Positions 34,281-42,625 of a DNA stretch of 64,000 bases are shown here, piece by piece. The DNA is from Rhodoglobus sp. Its GTDB lineage: Bacteria > Actinomycetota > Actinomycetes > Actinomycetales > Microbacteriaceae. Made by a program: the position numbers and the translations under genes. Location of the stretch: positions 112,975-176,974 of the forward strand of contig JAODAV010000011.1 in the NCBI GenBank assembly GCA_025463605.1, given 5' to 3'. Below the pieces are notes generated by a model. It made no database searches, had not been told where the DNA came from, and saw only the letters and a list, made by a program, of their open reading frames with translations. How positions within the stretch are numbered: position 1 is the first letter of the stretch; every line of letters starts with the position of its first letter.

Positions 34281-36173
34281 ATGACCCCGAGACTCATCGC
34301 CGTCGCCACCGCGCTAGGCATCGCCGTATCTCTCGCCGCGTGCAGCGCTGAAGAATCCGAGAGCGACCGACTGAACGTCAACGAGAGCGGCACGTGGACG
34401 GTGCTGACCTACTCGATCGCCGACACCAACCTCGAGCCGTTCATGATGACCGACCTCGAGGAGCTGGGTGAGGTGGGTACGCAGGAGGGTCTCAACCTGG
34501 TCGCACTCGTCGACCGCTCCGACGGCTACACCGACGTTCCCGTGCTGGGCCTCGACGACTGGTCGGGGGCGAAGCTCATCGAAATCGGTCAGGGCGAGGC
34601 AACGGAGCTCGACGATCGCGGCAACATCAACACCGGCGATCCCGACGTGCTCGCGTCGTTCATCGCCGAAGGTATCGAGCTGTACCCGGCAGACAACTAC
34701 GCTCTCGTCATCTCCGACCACGGGGCATCCTGGCCGGGCGTGGGCGCCGACGGTTCTTTTGACAATGACACCCTGAGCCTTGCCGAGATCGACAGTGCGA
34801 TCTCCGATGGGCTCGCCAAGTCGGGGGTCGACCGCCTCGACATTCTCGGCTTCGACGCCTGCCTAATGGCGACGTACGAGGTCGCGAGCACGCTGGCTCC
34901 ACTGGCCGATCGGCTCATTGCCTCCCAGGAGCTCGAGCCGGGCCACGGCTGGGACTACCGCGCCTTCGACGAGGTCGCCGACGACAGCACCGCCACCGCA
35001 GACGAGCTGGGCTCTGCCATCATCGACGGCTTCAAGGCCCAGGCGGACTTCGAGGGCACTGCCGCCGACATCACGCTCTCGATGGTCGACCTCACCCAGA
35101 TGAGCAGTGTGGATGCCGCACTCAAGAGCTTCACGGATGTGCTCGTCGAGCGTGCGGACGGCATCGGACCGACAGTCGGGCGCACGCTCGCGCAGACGCT
35201 CGGATTCGGGCAGAGCCCCGACCCCTCGCAGGACACCCACATGACCGATCTGGCGATCTTCACCTCCCAGATCGGGGTCGACCTGCTGTTCGCCTCGGAT
35301 GCCGCCGACGAACTCACTCGCGCGATCAACGACGCCGTTCTGGATCGCATCGACGGCCAGGCGACCCAGGGTGCGACTGGTCTCTCGATCTACTTTCCCC
35401 CGCAGGTCGACTACTTCGATGAGGACTACCGCGAGCTGCCGAACCTCGGCGGCTGGATGGATTTCCTTACGGTGTACTACGACGAGGGCGAGGCCATCGA
35501 GGAGGAGCCGGTGCTCGACGCCGGTGCCGACATCACGTTCGGTCCCGACGGGGTGACGATCGTGGGCAGCTTCGACGACGTGACAGCCGAGAACCTCTCG
35601 GAGGCGTTCATCCGCTACGGCGTCGTCGAACTGGACGGCTCGGTCACCTTCCTCGGTGAAGAGGATGCCGAACTCTCCGATGACGGATCGGGAACCGCAA
35701 CCGGTACATACGACCTGACGTTCCTCACCCTGAGCGATGGCATCGACACGACCACCGCGTACCTATCTCTGTTCGGCGATCGGGACTCGGGGATTGTCAC
35801 GGCGGACGTGCCGCTCTCGTACTACTCGCCCGATGGCGAGGAGTCCGGGGACCTCGTGCTCTCGGCCGTTATCGACACCGACACGGGCGAGACTCTCGCC
35901 GTCACCTACTACGTGTTCGACGAGGAGAGCGGCACGTATGGTGAGTTCGCGCCCGAGCCAGACTGGATCATTGTGCCCGTCGTGCTCAATGTGCTGGAGG
36001 ACGGCACCGAGGAGTGGTTGCTCACGAGCGATGTCGGGCTGTACGCCGACCTCGACACGCTCGTCTATGACCTCTCGCAACTCCCCTCTGGAGTGCAGCT
36101 CTACCTCGAGCTCGTCGTGGTCGACTTCGGCGGCGACACCGACAGCGTGAGCGGCATCGTCTCGATTCCGTGA
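34281..36173 (+). CDS. Clostripain-family (C11) cysteine peptidase lipoprotein
   Basis: A 630-residue protein with a lipoprotein signal peptide (lipobox SLAAC, Cys21). The clostripain fold covers about residues 38-400. The catalytic His is H147 in VISDHGASW and the catalytic Cys is C194 in GFDACLMA. The remaining 230 residues are an acidic, beta-rich C-terminal domain without a family I recognise. Clostripain-like proteins cut after Arg or Lys, but substrate choice here is unknown. It should act on the outer face of the membrane. It is divergent from the phosphoesterase gene and convergent with the DUF4386-like gene. Confidence 0.88.
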   Translation: MTPRLIAVATALGIAVSLAACSAEESESDRLNVNESGTWTVLTYSIADTNLEPFMMTDLEELGEVGTQEGLNLVALVDRSDGYTDVPVLGLDDWSGAKLIEIGQGEATELDDRGNINTGDPDVLASFIAEGIELYPADNYALVISDHGASWPGVGADGSFDNDTLSLAEIDSAISDGLAKSGVDRLDILGFDACLMATYEVASTLAPLADRLIASQELEPGHGWDYRAFDEVADDSTATADELGSAIIDGFKAQADFEGTAADITLSMVDLTQMSSVDAALKSFTDVLVERADGIGPTVGRTLAQTLGFGQSPDPSQDTHMTDLAIFTSQIGVDLLFASDAADELTRAINDAVLDRIDGQATQGATGLSIYFPPQVDYFDEDYRELPNLGGWMDFLTVYYDEGEAIEEEPVLDAGADITFGPDGVTIVGSFDDVTAENLSEAFIRYGVVELDGSVTFLGEEDAELSDDGSGTATGTYDLTFLTLSDGIDTTTAYLSLFGDRDSGIVTADVPLSYYSPDGEESGDLVLSAVIDTDTGETLAVTYYVFDEESGTYGEFAPEPDWIIVPVVLNVLEDGTEEWLLTSDVGLYADLDTLVYDLSQLPSGVQLYLELVVVDFGGDTDSVSGIVSIP

Positions 36174-36181
36174 CACAGCTC

Positions 36182-36856
36182 TTACACGAGAAGGACAACC
36201 CCGAGCGCAGCGAGCCAGACCGACCAGGCGATGTAGGCAACGGGCGTCACGGCGCCCGCGAGCTTCAAGCCCTCGCGTTCGAAGGGTCCTACGAACTCGA
36301 GCGAGCAGAGGGCGAGAACCGCACCGATGACGACGCCGGCGATCCCGAGCCAGGCCGGGAGGGCATCCGACTGCAGAGCGGCAATACCGACGAGCACGCT
36401 CCAGGTACCCGTGAAGAGGTAGCCGAGGTGCTCGCCGACTGCGACGCCGAGATAACGGTTGAACGACTGGAACACGACGTCGATCGCCTGGGCACGCGCG
36501 GGCGACGCCTGCTCGGACTCCCGAGCGAGGTACGGCACCATGAACGGCCAGCGCACGAGACCGAGGAATTGCACGAGCGCAGCGAGCACGCCGATGGTGG
36601 TCGCGACCGCCAGGAGAGTGGTGTCGGCGCCGGCGAGTTCGGCCGACAGCATCACAACGACGGGGGCGAACGCGATAGCGCTGAGGGCGAAGCCCCACCA
36701 CACCAGCAGGAGGCGGGACCCACCCGCACCAAACCGCGCGAGCACTTCGCTCGTCGGCTTGCGCAGCACGTTCGGGTAGTCGAACAGTACCGCGAGTGCA
36801 GCGAAGAACGCATTGAATGCGACGGGCAGCGCGATGAGCGAGACGGCGAGAATCAT
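36182..36856 (-). CDS. DUF4386-like membrane protein
   Basis: A 224-residue protein with about six or seven hydrophobic helices. The motif NRYLGVAVGEHLGYLFTGTW is like that of DUF4386 proteins. ATG 36856 is preceded by GGAG at eight bases; an open frame extends further upstream but runs into the divergent regulator gene. It shares a 46-bp intergenic region, with a palindromic operator, with the TetR gene, so it is the likely target of that repressor. Function is unknown. Confidence 0.75.
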   Translation of the reverse strand: MILAVSLIALPVAFNAFFAALAVLFDYPNVLRKPTSEVLARFGAGGSRLLLVWWGFALSAIAFAPVVVMLSAELAGADTTLLAVATTIGVLAALVQFLGLVRWPFMVPYLARESEQASPARAQAIDVVFQSFNRYLGVAVGEHLGYLFTGTWSVLVGIAALQSDALPAWLGIAGVVIGAVLALCSLEFVGPFEREGLKLAGAVTPVAYIAWSVWLAALGVVLLV

Positions 36857-36871
36857 GGCAACATCTCCAAC

Positions 36872-36901
36872 TAGCGTACTTTGTACGCTACAATAGCGTA
36901 C
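36872..36901. promoter_or_regulatory. TetR operator and overlapping divergent promoters
   Basis: TAGCGTAC (36872-36879), spacer TTT, GTACGCTA (36883-36890) form a perfect 8-bp inverted repeat; a third half-site TAGCGTAC lies at 36894-36901. Between them TACAAT (36889-36894) reads as a -10 for the TetR gene, and its opposite-strand partner TATTGT as a -10 for the DUF4386-like gene. Bound repressor would block both promoters. Confidence 0.75.
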
Positions 36902-36902
36902 G

Positions 36903-37544
36903 ATGTTCGACATGGCTACCCCCCGCGAGCGCAGGCCCCGCAATTCCCTGACGCCCGACGAGATACTCGACGCCGGTGAACGCGTCGCCGTGCGGGGATT
37001 CGATTCGCTCACGATCAGGAACGTGGCATCCGAAGTGGGTGCCTCCCCTATGGCGCTGTACCGCCACTTCCCCTCGAAGGAGGAACTCGTCGACGCCATG
37101 CTCGATCGAGTGCTCGCGCGCATCGTGATGCCTCCTGTGAGCGACGACTGGCTCGCCGACCTCCGCTCCTTCGCCTTCGCGCACGCCCGCGTGCTCATCG
37201 AGCACGCCTGGGCCATCACCGCGCTCTTCAACCACCCGAGTCCCGGGATCGCCGCGACACGCATCGGGGAGCAGGCTCTCGCAATCCTCGCCCGGGGTCA
37301 GATTGTCGGCGCGGATGCCGTCGCCGCGTTCAGCTGCCTGCTCGCCTTCAACTACGGCTGGGCGGGATTCGCAGCGCCGCACCTCGACGCCGAGACCGTC
37401 GAGCTCGCTCTCGAGAGCCTCCCGTCCGCCGTGTTCCCGTACACCGCCGCCGTGACGCACGAGCTGAGCCGGTACGCCGGGCAGGAGAACTACGAGCGCG
37501 CCCTCGGCATGCTCATGGCGGGAATCGCGATATCGCCGCGGTAA
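36903..37544 (+). CDS. TetR-family repressor
   Basis: A 213-residue regulator. The N-terminal helix-turn-helix (about 18-62) has the family signature LTIRNVASEVGASPMALYRHFPSKEEL. The ligand-binding half is of the TetR_C type with no distinctive motif. ATG 36903 lies eight bases after a TACAAT -10, so the mRNA is probably leaderless; a second ATG at 36912 is possible. It should bind the palindrome at 36872-36901 and control itself and the divergent membrane protein. The inducer is unknown. Confidence 0.93.
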   Translation: MFDMATPRERRPRNSLTPDEILDAGERVAVRGFDSLTIRNVASEVGASPMALYRHFPSKEELVDAMLDRVLARIVMPPVSDDWLADLRSFAFAHARVLIEHAWAITALFNHPSPGIAATRIGEQALAILARGQIVGADAVAAFSCLLAFNYGWAGFAAPHLDAETVELALESLPSAVFPYTAAVTHELSRYAGQENYERALGMLMAGIAISPR

Positions 37545-37628
37545 GCGGGCAACGGTAGCCGAACATCCGGGGCTGGTCGTGGCCCCCACTTGGGGGGTAG
37601 ACTCACCGGCCAAGATGGGAGGCCCACC

Positions 37629-40600
37629 GTGGCATCGAGATTCCCTGAGTCCGTCCGGGCGTCCAGTACAGACCTGAGTCTCCGGCAATTGCTCGAGCAA
37701 CCCGTGACGGAACTCCTGGGCGTCGGCCAGGATGCGGCGACTGCGCTTCAATCCATCAACGTCAGAACGATCTTCGATCTCGGATCGTCATCGACGTTCG
37801 CCCGAGCCTCGTCGGCGCTGTCCGCGGCATCCTCGGACGTTTCGTTGCTCTCCACCGACATTCTCGGCCCGACCGGCTCTGGTGTGCCGGCCTCGGAGGC
37901 GCCCGACCTTCCGCTCAGTCGGCTTCACGGTATTTCTCAGGCAGTCGGCGCGGCGCTCACGAGCGCGCTCGACGCACCCACGATTCGAGACTTCGCTCTG
38001 TGGCCACCACGCCAGGTAGCGCATGACCTGGTCAGCGTCGCCGTCGGCACCGACCTCGGTGATACGGACGAGGACACCGCCGAGGAACTGCGACCAGCGC
38101 TCGGCGAGTACCCGACTGAACGGGTCTACTACGACAAGCTCATCATGCTGGGCACCGAGGCACCCCAGAACCAGGTGCCGCTGACGCAGCCCTTGTCTCT
38201 CGAGGGGCTCGCCGTCGCCGGGCCAGCGTTCGGTGCCCCGGCGATCGGGGCGCTTGCAACCTATTCCCAGTCCTGGTTCGCACAAGCCGTGACACTCGGT
38301 CACATGGTGCATTCGCTGGCCTTGGCACCCGGCGAGGCCACCCGAATCGCAGTGATCGACTGGTCGCGCAGAACGACGGCAACGGCGACGGAGAGCATTG
38401 AGGAACGCGAGCGTCTCGACAACTCGACGAACCACGCCCGCGCCGTCAGCGAGGTTCAGAACGCGGTAGCGAACGAGATGCAGTCGGGGGGCTCGATCGC
38501 GACAGGCTGGGCGAAGTCCACCAGCAGCGCGAGCGGGTTCGCGGCAAGCATCGGCGGGGGTGTTGCCGGTGCAATCTCGGGCGTCACGGGCGCACTCGGG
38601 TTCGGCGGCGGAGGATCGTCGTCCAGCCAGGAGTCGGAAACGGAATCCCGGGCAACCAGCACCTCGTGGTCCGTCGGGTCACGATCCGTCATGGCCGAGA
38701 TGGAACAGCGAATCAACGACCGCACCGAGCAGCACGCGACATCCGTGCGCAACCGTCGCGCGACTGCAGTGCGAGAAGTATCACAGACCGAGCATGAGCA
38801 GGTCAGCACCCGCATCGTCGCCAACTACAACCACATGCATGCGCTAACCGTCCAGTACTACGAAGTGGTGCAGATCTATCGAGTCACGGTTCAGCTCAAC
38901 AACTTCGTGCGAGCCCTGTTTCTTCCATTCGAACTGCTCGACTTCAGCGCCGCCAACGCCCCCGACATCGTTGCTCGCTTCCGCGGGCAGCTCCTTGCGG
39001 CGGCGTTGACTCCTCGGGCGGCCCAGCTGCTCATCGATGATCGGGGAAAAGTCGAAGTGCGAAGCGGCGTTCGAGTTCCGTTCCCCATCAGCATCCGCAC
39101 GCTGTCGGATGCGAACATGACCGTGTCGACTGCGCGCCTGACGAGGGCGGGGGCCGGATCCATTGAGGCCGATGACAGGCCCGCGGATGTGCTTGAAGCA
39201 GGTGGTGCGCCCACGCAGCCCGTACTCACCGCACCCGCACCGGGCACGCGGTTCACGGTCGTGCGACCGGGTCCACTCGCGGAGGTATTGCCCGGAGACG
39301 GGCGGCTCGTATCGATAGCGTTCGAGGACGTCGGCATTGACCGGGTGCGCGTCGACCAGTCGGGGGTTGCCGCGGAGGCCAGCACGTTCGTCGTGCCTGC
39401 CGCAATCGACCAGGTCGACTTCCCGAACGCGATTCCGATCCGCACCATCGAGTCGATCCATGTTGCGCGCGATGCCGGCACCGTGTCAGAGGGATCCATG
39501 GTGTTGCGCTACGAGTCGGAGGGCCGCCAGTCGATCGCCGTCGTGCCGCTGTCGCTCGTCTCGAGCAACGCGATGCAGAAGGTCGCATTCCTCACCGGCG
39601 ACGCGGCGGATCGGCGAGCAGAACTGCTGGCGCACCTGCAGCGCAATCGCGGCTACTACACGCGCGCCGTGCTCGAGGGGCTCGACGCGGCATCCCTGGT
39701 GCTGCTGCTGTCCGGGGTCTCGTGGCTCGGCAAGCCGTTAGCCGACCAGATCGAGCCAAACCCGATCGCCGTGACCGGCAACTTCCTCGTGCTGCGGGCG
39801 CCCGCAGAAGACGCAGACGCGAGCGGGCTCTCGGGATTCCCGACGTGGGGCGCGCTTCTGCGCGACCGCAACATCGACTTCAAGCGGCAAGAGGCGCGCC
39901 TTGTGCCGATTCCCACCGGTGGCGTGTTCGCCGAGGCGGTGCTGGGACGGTCGAACTCGGCCGAGAAGCTCGACATCACCCGGTTCTGGAATTGGCAGGA
40001 CTCACCGATCCCGCTCGAGCCACCGGAGATAGCCCCCGTCGCGACGGGCACACGCGCGACTGCAGAGAACTTGCGGCCCGGCCAACTCGGCGCTCCCGTG
40101 GTCAGCGTCCAGCCGCCGACGCCCCTGCCCGAGCCTGCCGGCCTATCCGCTGTTCTGGGAGCTCTGGCGAGCGCGAACCTCTTCCGCGACATGAGCGGTC
40201 TGGCGGGCACCCAGGCTGCAGCGCAAGCGGCCGCCGCGGGCACTCTGGATGCCGCGACCGAAGCCGGTCGTATCGCCAGCACGAACTTCCAGGCCGCCAC
40301 GAACCAAGCGACCGAGATGGGCAAGGCCGCAGCGGACATGTGGAAGGTGCTCAAGAGCAGCGAGAGCGGCGGCTCCGGCAAGAAGTCGACAGGCGGCATC
40401 TCCGGCGACGGCGCGCGAATCAACCAGGGCCGTGACATGGACCGACGCGGGCTCAGCGGCGCAAGTGGTGGCGGCGCGACCAGCGGCGGCGCAGGAGGAT
40501 CGACTCCGCCGGCATCCACCGCCGGGGACCAGACGTTCCCCGATGTGATGCCCGGCGTGAGCCCACTGTTCCGCGAACTCGCTTACAGCGATGAGTCAGC

Positions 40601-41330
40601 CGCAATGTCGCCGGGTCTACTCGGGCAGACTGCGGCAGCGCTGGGAGTTCCGCTGACGCCCGCATCCTTCGGCGGCCTCATGGATCCCGTCGGCACTGTT
40701 CTCGGCGGTGCTCAATCCGTGGCGGAGACTCTCCTACTGACGCTCTTCCGATCCGACGCCGAAGCGGCCGGCATCTCTCTCCAGGGCGTCCAACTCCTCC
40801 CCATGCGGTTGCACGACAACAACGCCGCGTTCATGTCGGTGGATTTCCTCGCCTGGACGAACGGCCCGACCCATATCTACGTGAACATTCCGGGATTCGT
40901 TCAGATCTTCAGCAACGCAGCAGCGGGCACGAACCTGGCGAAGGCAAGAGCAACGGCGGTCTACGTCATGGAGCACGAGGCTCGGCACGTCAGCCAATTT
41001 CTCGGCAACGCCGGCAAGCCCCCGGCAAGTTTCGCGGCCATGATGACATTCGAGGAGCAGGCATACGGCGGCGACCGCACATGGCTTCAAACGGCCGCCA
41101 CCAAGACCTTCCTCCTCACCACGATCGGGGCCCAACAGCAAGACCTGGATGAGCTTCTCGACAGCGCGACGGCCACCGAGAGTCAATTCCAGACGTGGAA
41201 CAGTGATGCGACCCTCAACACCGACGCCAAGCGACGGCAGGCCATGAAGGCAGCGGCTTTCCTCCCGGACAAGATCCGAGGCGCGGAAAACTACAAGATC
41301 GCCGACCTCTATCGCACCAAAGCCCCGTAG
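37629..41330 (+). CDS. Large protein with helix-hairpin-helix N-terminus and C-terminal HExxH domain
   Basis: I chose GTG 37629 because GGGAGG precedes it by six bases; the product has 1,233 residues and no signal peptide. Two helix-hairpin-helix-like stretches occur at about 25-60 (VTELLGVGQDAATAL) and 95-130 (LSRLHGISQAVGAAL). Residues about 195-450 contain a helical, charged region split by a Gly-rich hydrophobic segment (FAASIGGGVAGAISGVTGAL) that could insert into membranes. A beta-rich middle follows (about 460-800). After an Ala/Gly-rich linker the C-terminus carries H1116-E-A-R-H1120 with acidic residues at 1142-1143, like the protease-like core of DUF4157 proteins linked to contractile injection systems. 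No such system is adjacent. It may be a toxin or effector; that is inference. Confidence 0.8.
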   Translation: MASRFPESVRASSTDLSLRQLLEQPVTELLGVGQDAATALQSINVRTIFDLGSSSTFARASSALSAASSDVSLLSTDILGPTGSGVPASEAPDLPLSRLHGISQAVGAALTSALDAPTIRDFALWPPRQVAHDLVSVAVGTDLGDTDEDTAEELRPALGEYPTERVYYDKLIMLGTEAPQNQVPLTQPLSLEGLAVAGPAFGAPAIGALATYSQSWFAQAVTLGHMVHSLALAPGEATRIAVIDWSRRTTATATESIEERERLDNSTNHARAVSEVQNAVANEMQSGGSIATGWAKSTSSASGFAASIGGGVAGAISGVTGALGFGGGGSSSSQESETESRATSTSWSVGSRSVMAEMEQRINDRTEQHATSVRNRRATAVREVSQTEHEQVSTRIVANYNHMHALTVQYYEVVQIYRVTVQLNNFVRALFLPFELLDFSAANAPDIVARFRGQLLAAALTPRAAQLLIDDRGKVEVRSGVRVPFPISIRTLSDANMTVSTARLTRAGAGSIEADDRPADVLEAGGAPTQPVLTAPAPGTRFTVVRPGPLAEVLPGDGRLVSIAFEDVGIDRVRVDQSGVAAEASTFVVPAAIDQVDFPNAIPIRTIESIHVARDAGTVSEGSMVLRYESEGRQSIAVVPLSLVSSNAMQKVAFLTGDAADRRAELLAHLQRNRGYYTRAVLEGLDAASLVLLLSGVSWLGKPLADQIEPNPIAVTGNFLVLRAPAEDADASGLSGFPTWGALLRDRNIDFKRQEARLVPIPTGGVFAEAVLGRSNSAEKLDITRFWNWQDSPIPLEPPEIAPVATGTRATAENLRPGQLGAPVVSVQPPTPLPEPAGLSAVLGALASANLFRDMSGLAGTQAAAQAAAAGTLDAATEAGRIASTNFQAATNQATEMGKAAADMWKVLKSSESGGSGKKSTGGISGDGARINQGRDMDRRGLSGASGGGATSGGAGGSTPPASTAGDQTFPDVMPGVSPLFRELAYSDESAAMSPGLLGQTAAALGVPLTPASFGGLMDPVGTVLGGAQSVAETLLLTLFRSDAEAAGISLQGVQLLPMRLHDNNAAFMSVDFLAWTNGPTHIYVNIPGFVQIFSNAAAGTNLAKARATAVYVMEHEARHVSQFLGNAGKPPASFAAMMTFEEQAYGGDRTWLQTAATKTFLLTTIGAQQQDLDELLDSATATESQFQTWNSDATLNTDAKRRQAMKAAAFLPDKIRGAENYKIADLYRTKAP

Positions 41331-41389
41331 CCTCAACCCCCTCGCCAAGCCCCTGCGCAGGTGATTACGATTCACCTACGGAGGCTGCG

Positions 41390-42607
41390 ATGACGCAGGG
41401 TGCACTCGTGAAGACATTTGCGCGCCTCAAGACCCTCACGGTCGTGAGCGCGTGGGTTTCCGCTGCGGTCGCGGCCGTGCCATCCTTCCTGGGTTTCGCC
41501 GACCTGATCCGCGACGCTGGCGGGATCACCGCACTGGGCTTCCTGCTGGTCGGAACCATGGCAACCGTGGGCGGCCCGCAAGTGGCGAAGATCGGTCTTC
41601 GACGCAGTCGAGCAGTCCGGCGCCGGTGGGGCGCCATCGGAGCCGTGATCGTGTCGGCGGTGTACGTCGGGTCGATTGCGCTCATCGCCTGGCTTGGTCC
41701 GAACGGGGCCTCCCCATGGGTGTGGGTGAGCCTCGTGATGTACATGATCGTGCTCCTCACAGTGTGCGCGATCTTCGTCCGCTACGACGATCGAGCAGTC
41801 GCCCGCGCCAGCGACCCCGCGCATCTCGCATTCTTCGGCTGCGTCTTCCTGTGCGGCGTAGCAGCGATAGGCCTGGCAGCGGCGGTCGTGCACGAAGCAC
41901 TGCAGGCCATCTGGGAAGGCGACATCGTCACGGGAGTCGCCATATTCATGGAGGCGGCGGCGTTGAGCGCCACCGGCCTTGCTCTGCTGATCGCGCGCCA
42001 CGTGGTCGCCAGTCTCGCCCTGTTCGCCCTCGGCATCTTCCTCGTCGGCTATGGTCTCGCATCCCTGACCTCCAACGACACGCTCTTTGGGAGTTCCGTG
42101 ATCGTTGCCGGCGTTGCCACGTCCGTACTCGGATTCGCACTCTGGCGCGATGCTGACCCGGGCACGGCGATCGGGTATTTCCTGGTCGGCGCCGCCGCCA
42201 TCTTCTTCAGCGTGGCAAGTGCCATCGAGGGACTGCGGGTGGTTGCTGTCGGGGCTGTCGTTCTGGGTCTGATCCTCTTTACGATGGCAGGGATCACGCT
42301 TCGAGTACGCCGCACGTCGGAGTTGTTCCGCCATCCCAACGAGGTGCGCCCATGGACACCGAGGCGCTACCTCATCGTCGCCACTGTCGTCGGAGCCATC
42401 GCGATCGCGTCTGCTGCCTGGGCCGGATGGCTGTACGGCACCCAACAAGGTTCTGTCGTCTTCACGGCCGCGAGTTGCGCTGTCGCCGCCGGCGCGATCA
42501 GCGTGGCCCTTGTCGCCTCACTGGGGAAGCGCCCACTCGCTGTGGGGCCCCCGGCTCCGGCAGCGAAGACCGCTCCCGATGCCGCGCCTGAAGCCGCCGA
42601 GCTGTAA
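41390..42607 (+). CDS. Polytopic membrane protein of unknown function
   Basis: A 405-residue protein with about eleven hydrophobic helices from residue 15 to 385, short charged loops and a Pro/Ala-rich tail. GGAGGCTGCG precedes the ATG. I recognise no family. It starts 59 bp after the HExxH-domain protein on the same strand, so the two may be co-expressed and function together, for example as membrane partner or immunity; there is no direct evidence for this. Confidence 0.75.
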   Translation: MTQGALVKTFARLKTLTVVSAWVSAAVAAVPSFLGFADLIRDAGGITALGFLLVGTMATVGGPQVAKIGLRRSRAVRRRWGAIGAVIVSAVYVGSIALIAWLGPNGASPWVWVSLVMYMIVLLTVCAIFVRYDDRAVARASDPAHLAFFGCVFLCGVAAIGLAAAVVHEALQAIWEGDIVTGVAIFMEAAALSATGLALLIARHVVASLALFALGIFLVGYGLASLTSNDTLFGSSVIVAGVATSVLGFALWRDADPGTAIGYFLVGAAAIFFSVASAIEGLRVVAVGAVVLGLILFTMAGITLRVRRTSELFRHPNEVRPWTPRRYLIVATVVGAIAIASAAWAGWLYGTQQGSVVFTAASCAVAAGAISVALVASLGKRPLAVGPPAPAAKTAPDAAPEAAEL

Positions 42608-42625
42608 GGCCAGCGCTGTGCCGCG

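Noticed and set aside
37581..37606. A terminator formed by the C-run and G-run after the TetR gene.
   Set aside because: The stem is short, there is no T-run and a promoter function is as likely.
37629..41330. An extracellular contractile injection system locus.
   Set aside because: Only the C-terminal HExxH domain is suggestive. No sheath, tube, baseplate or AAA ATPase genes are nearby.
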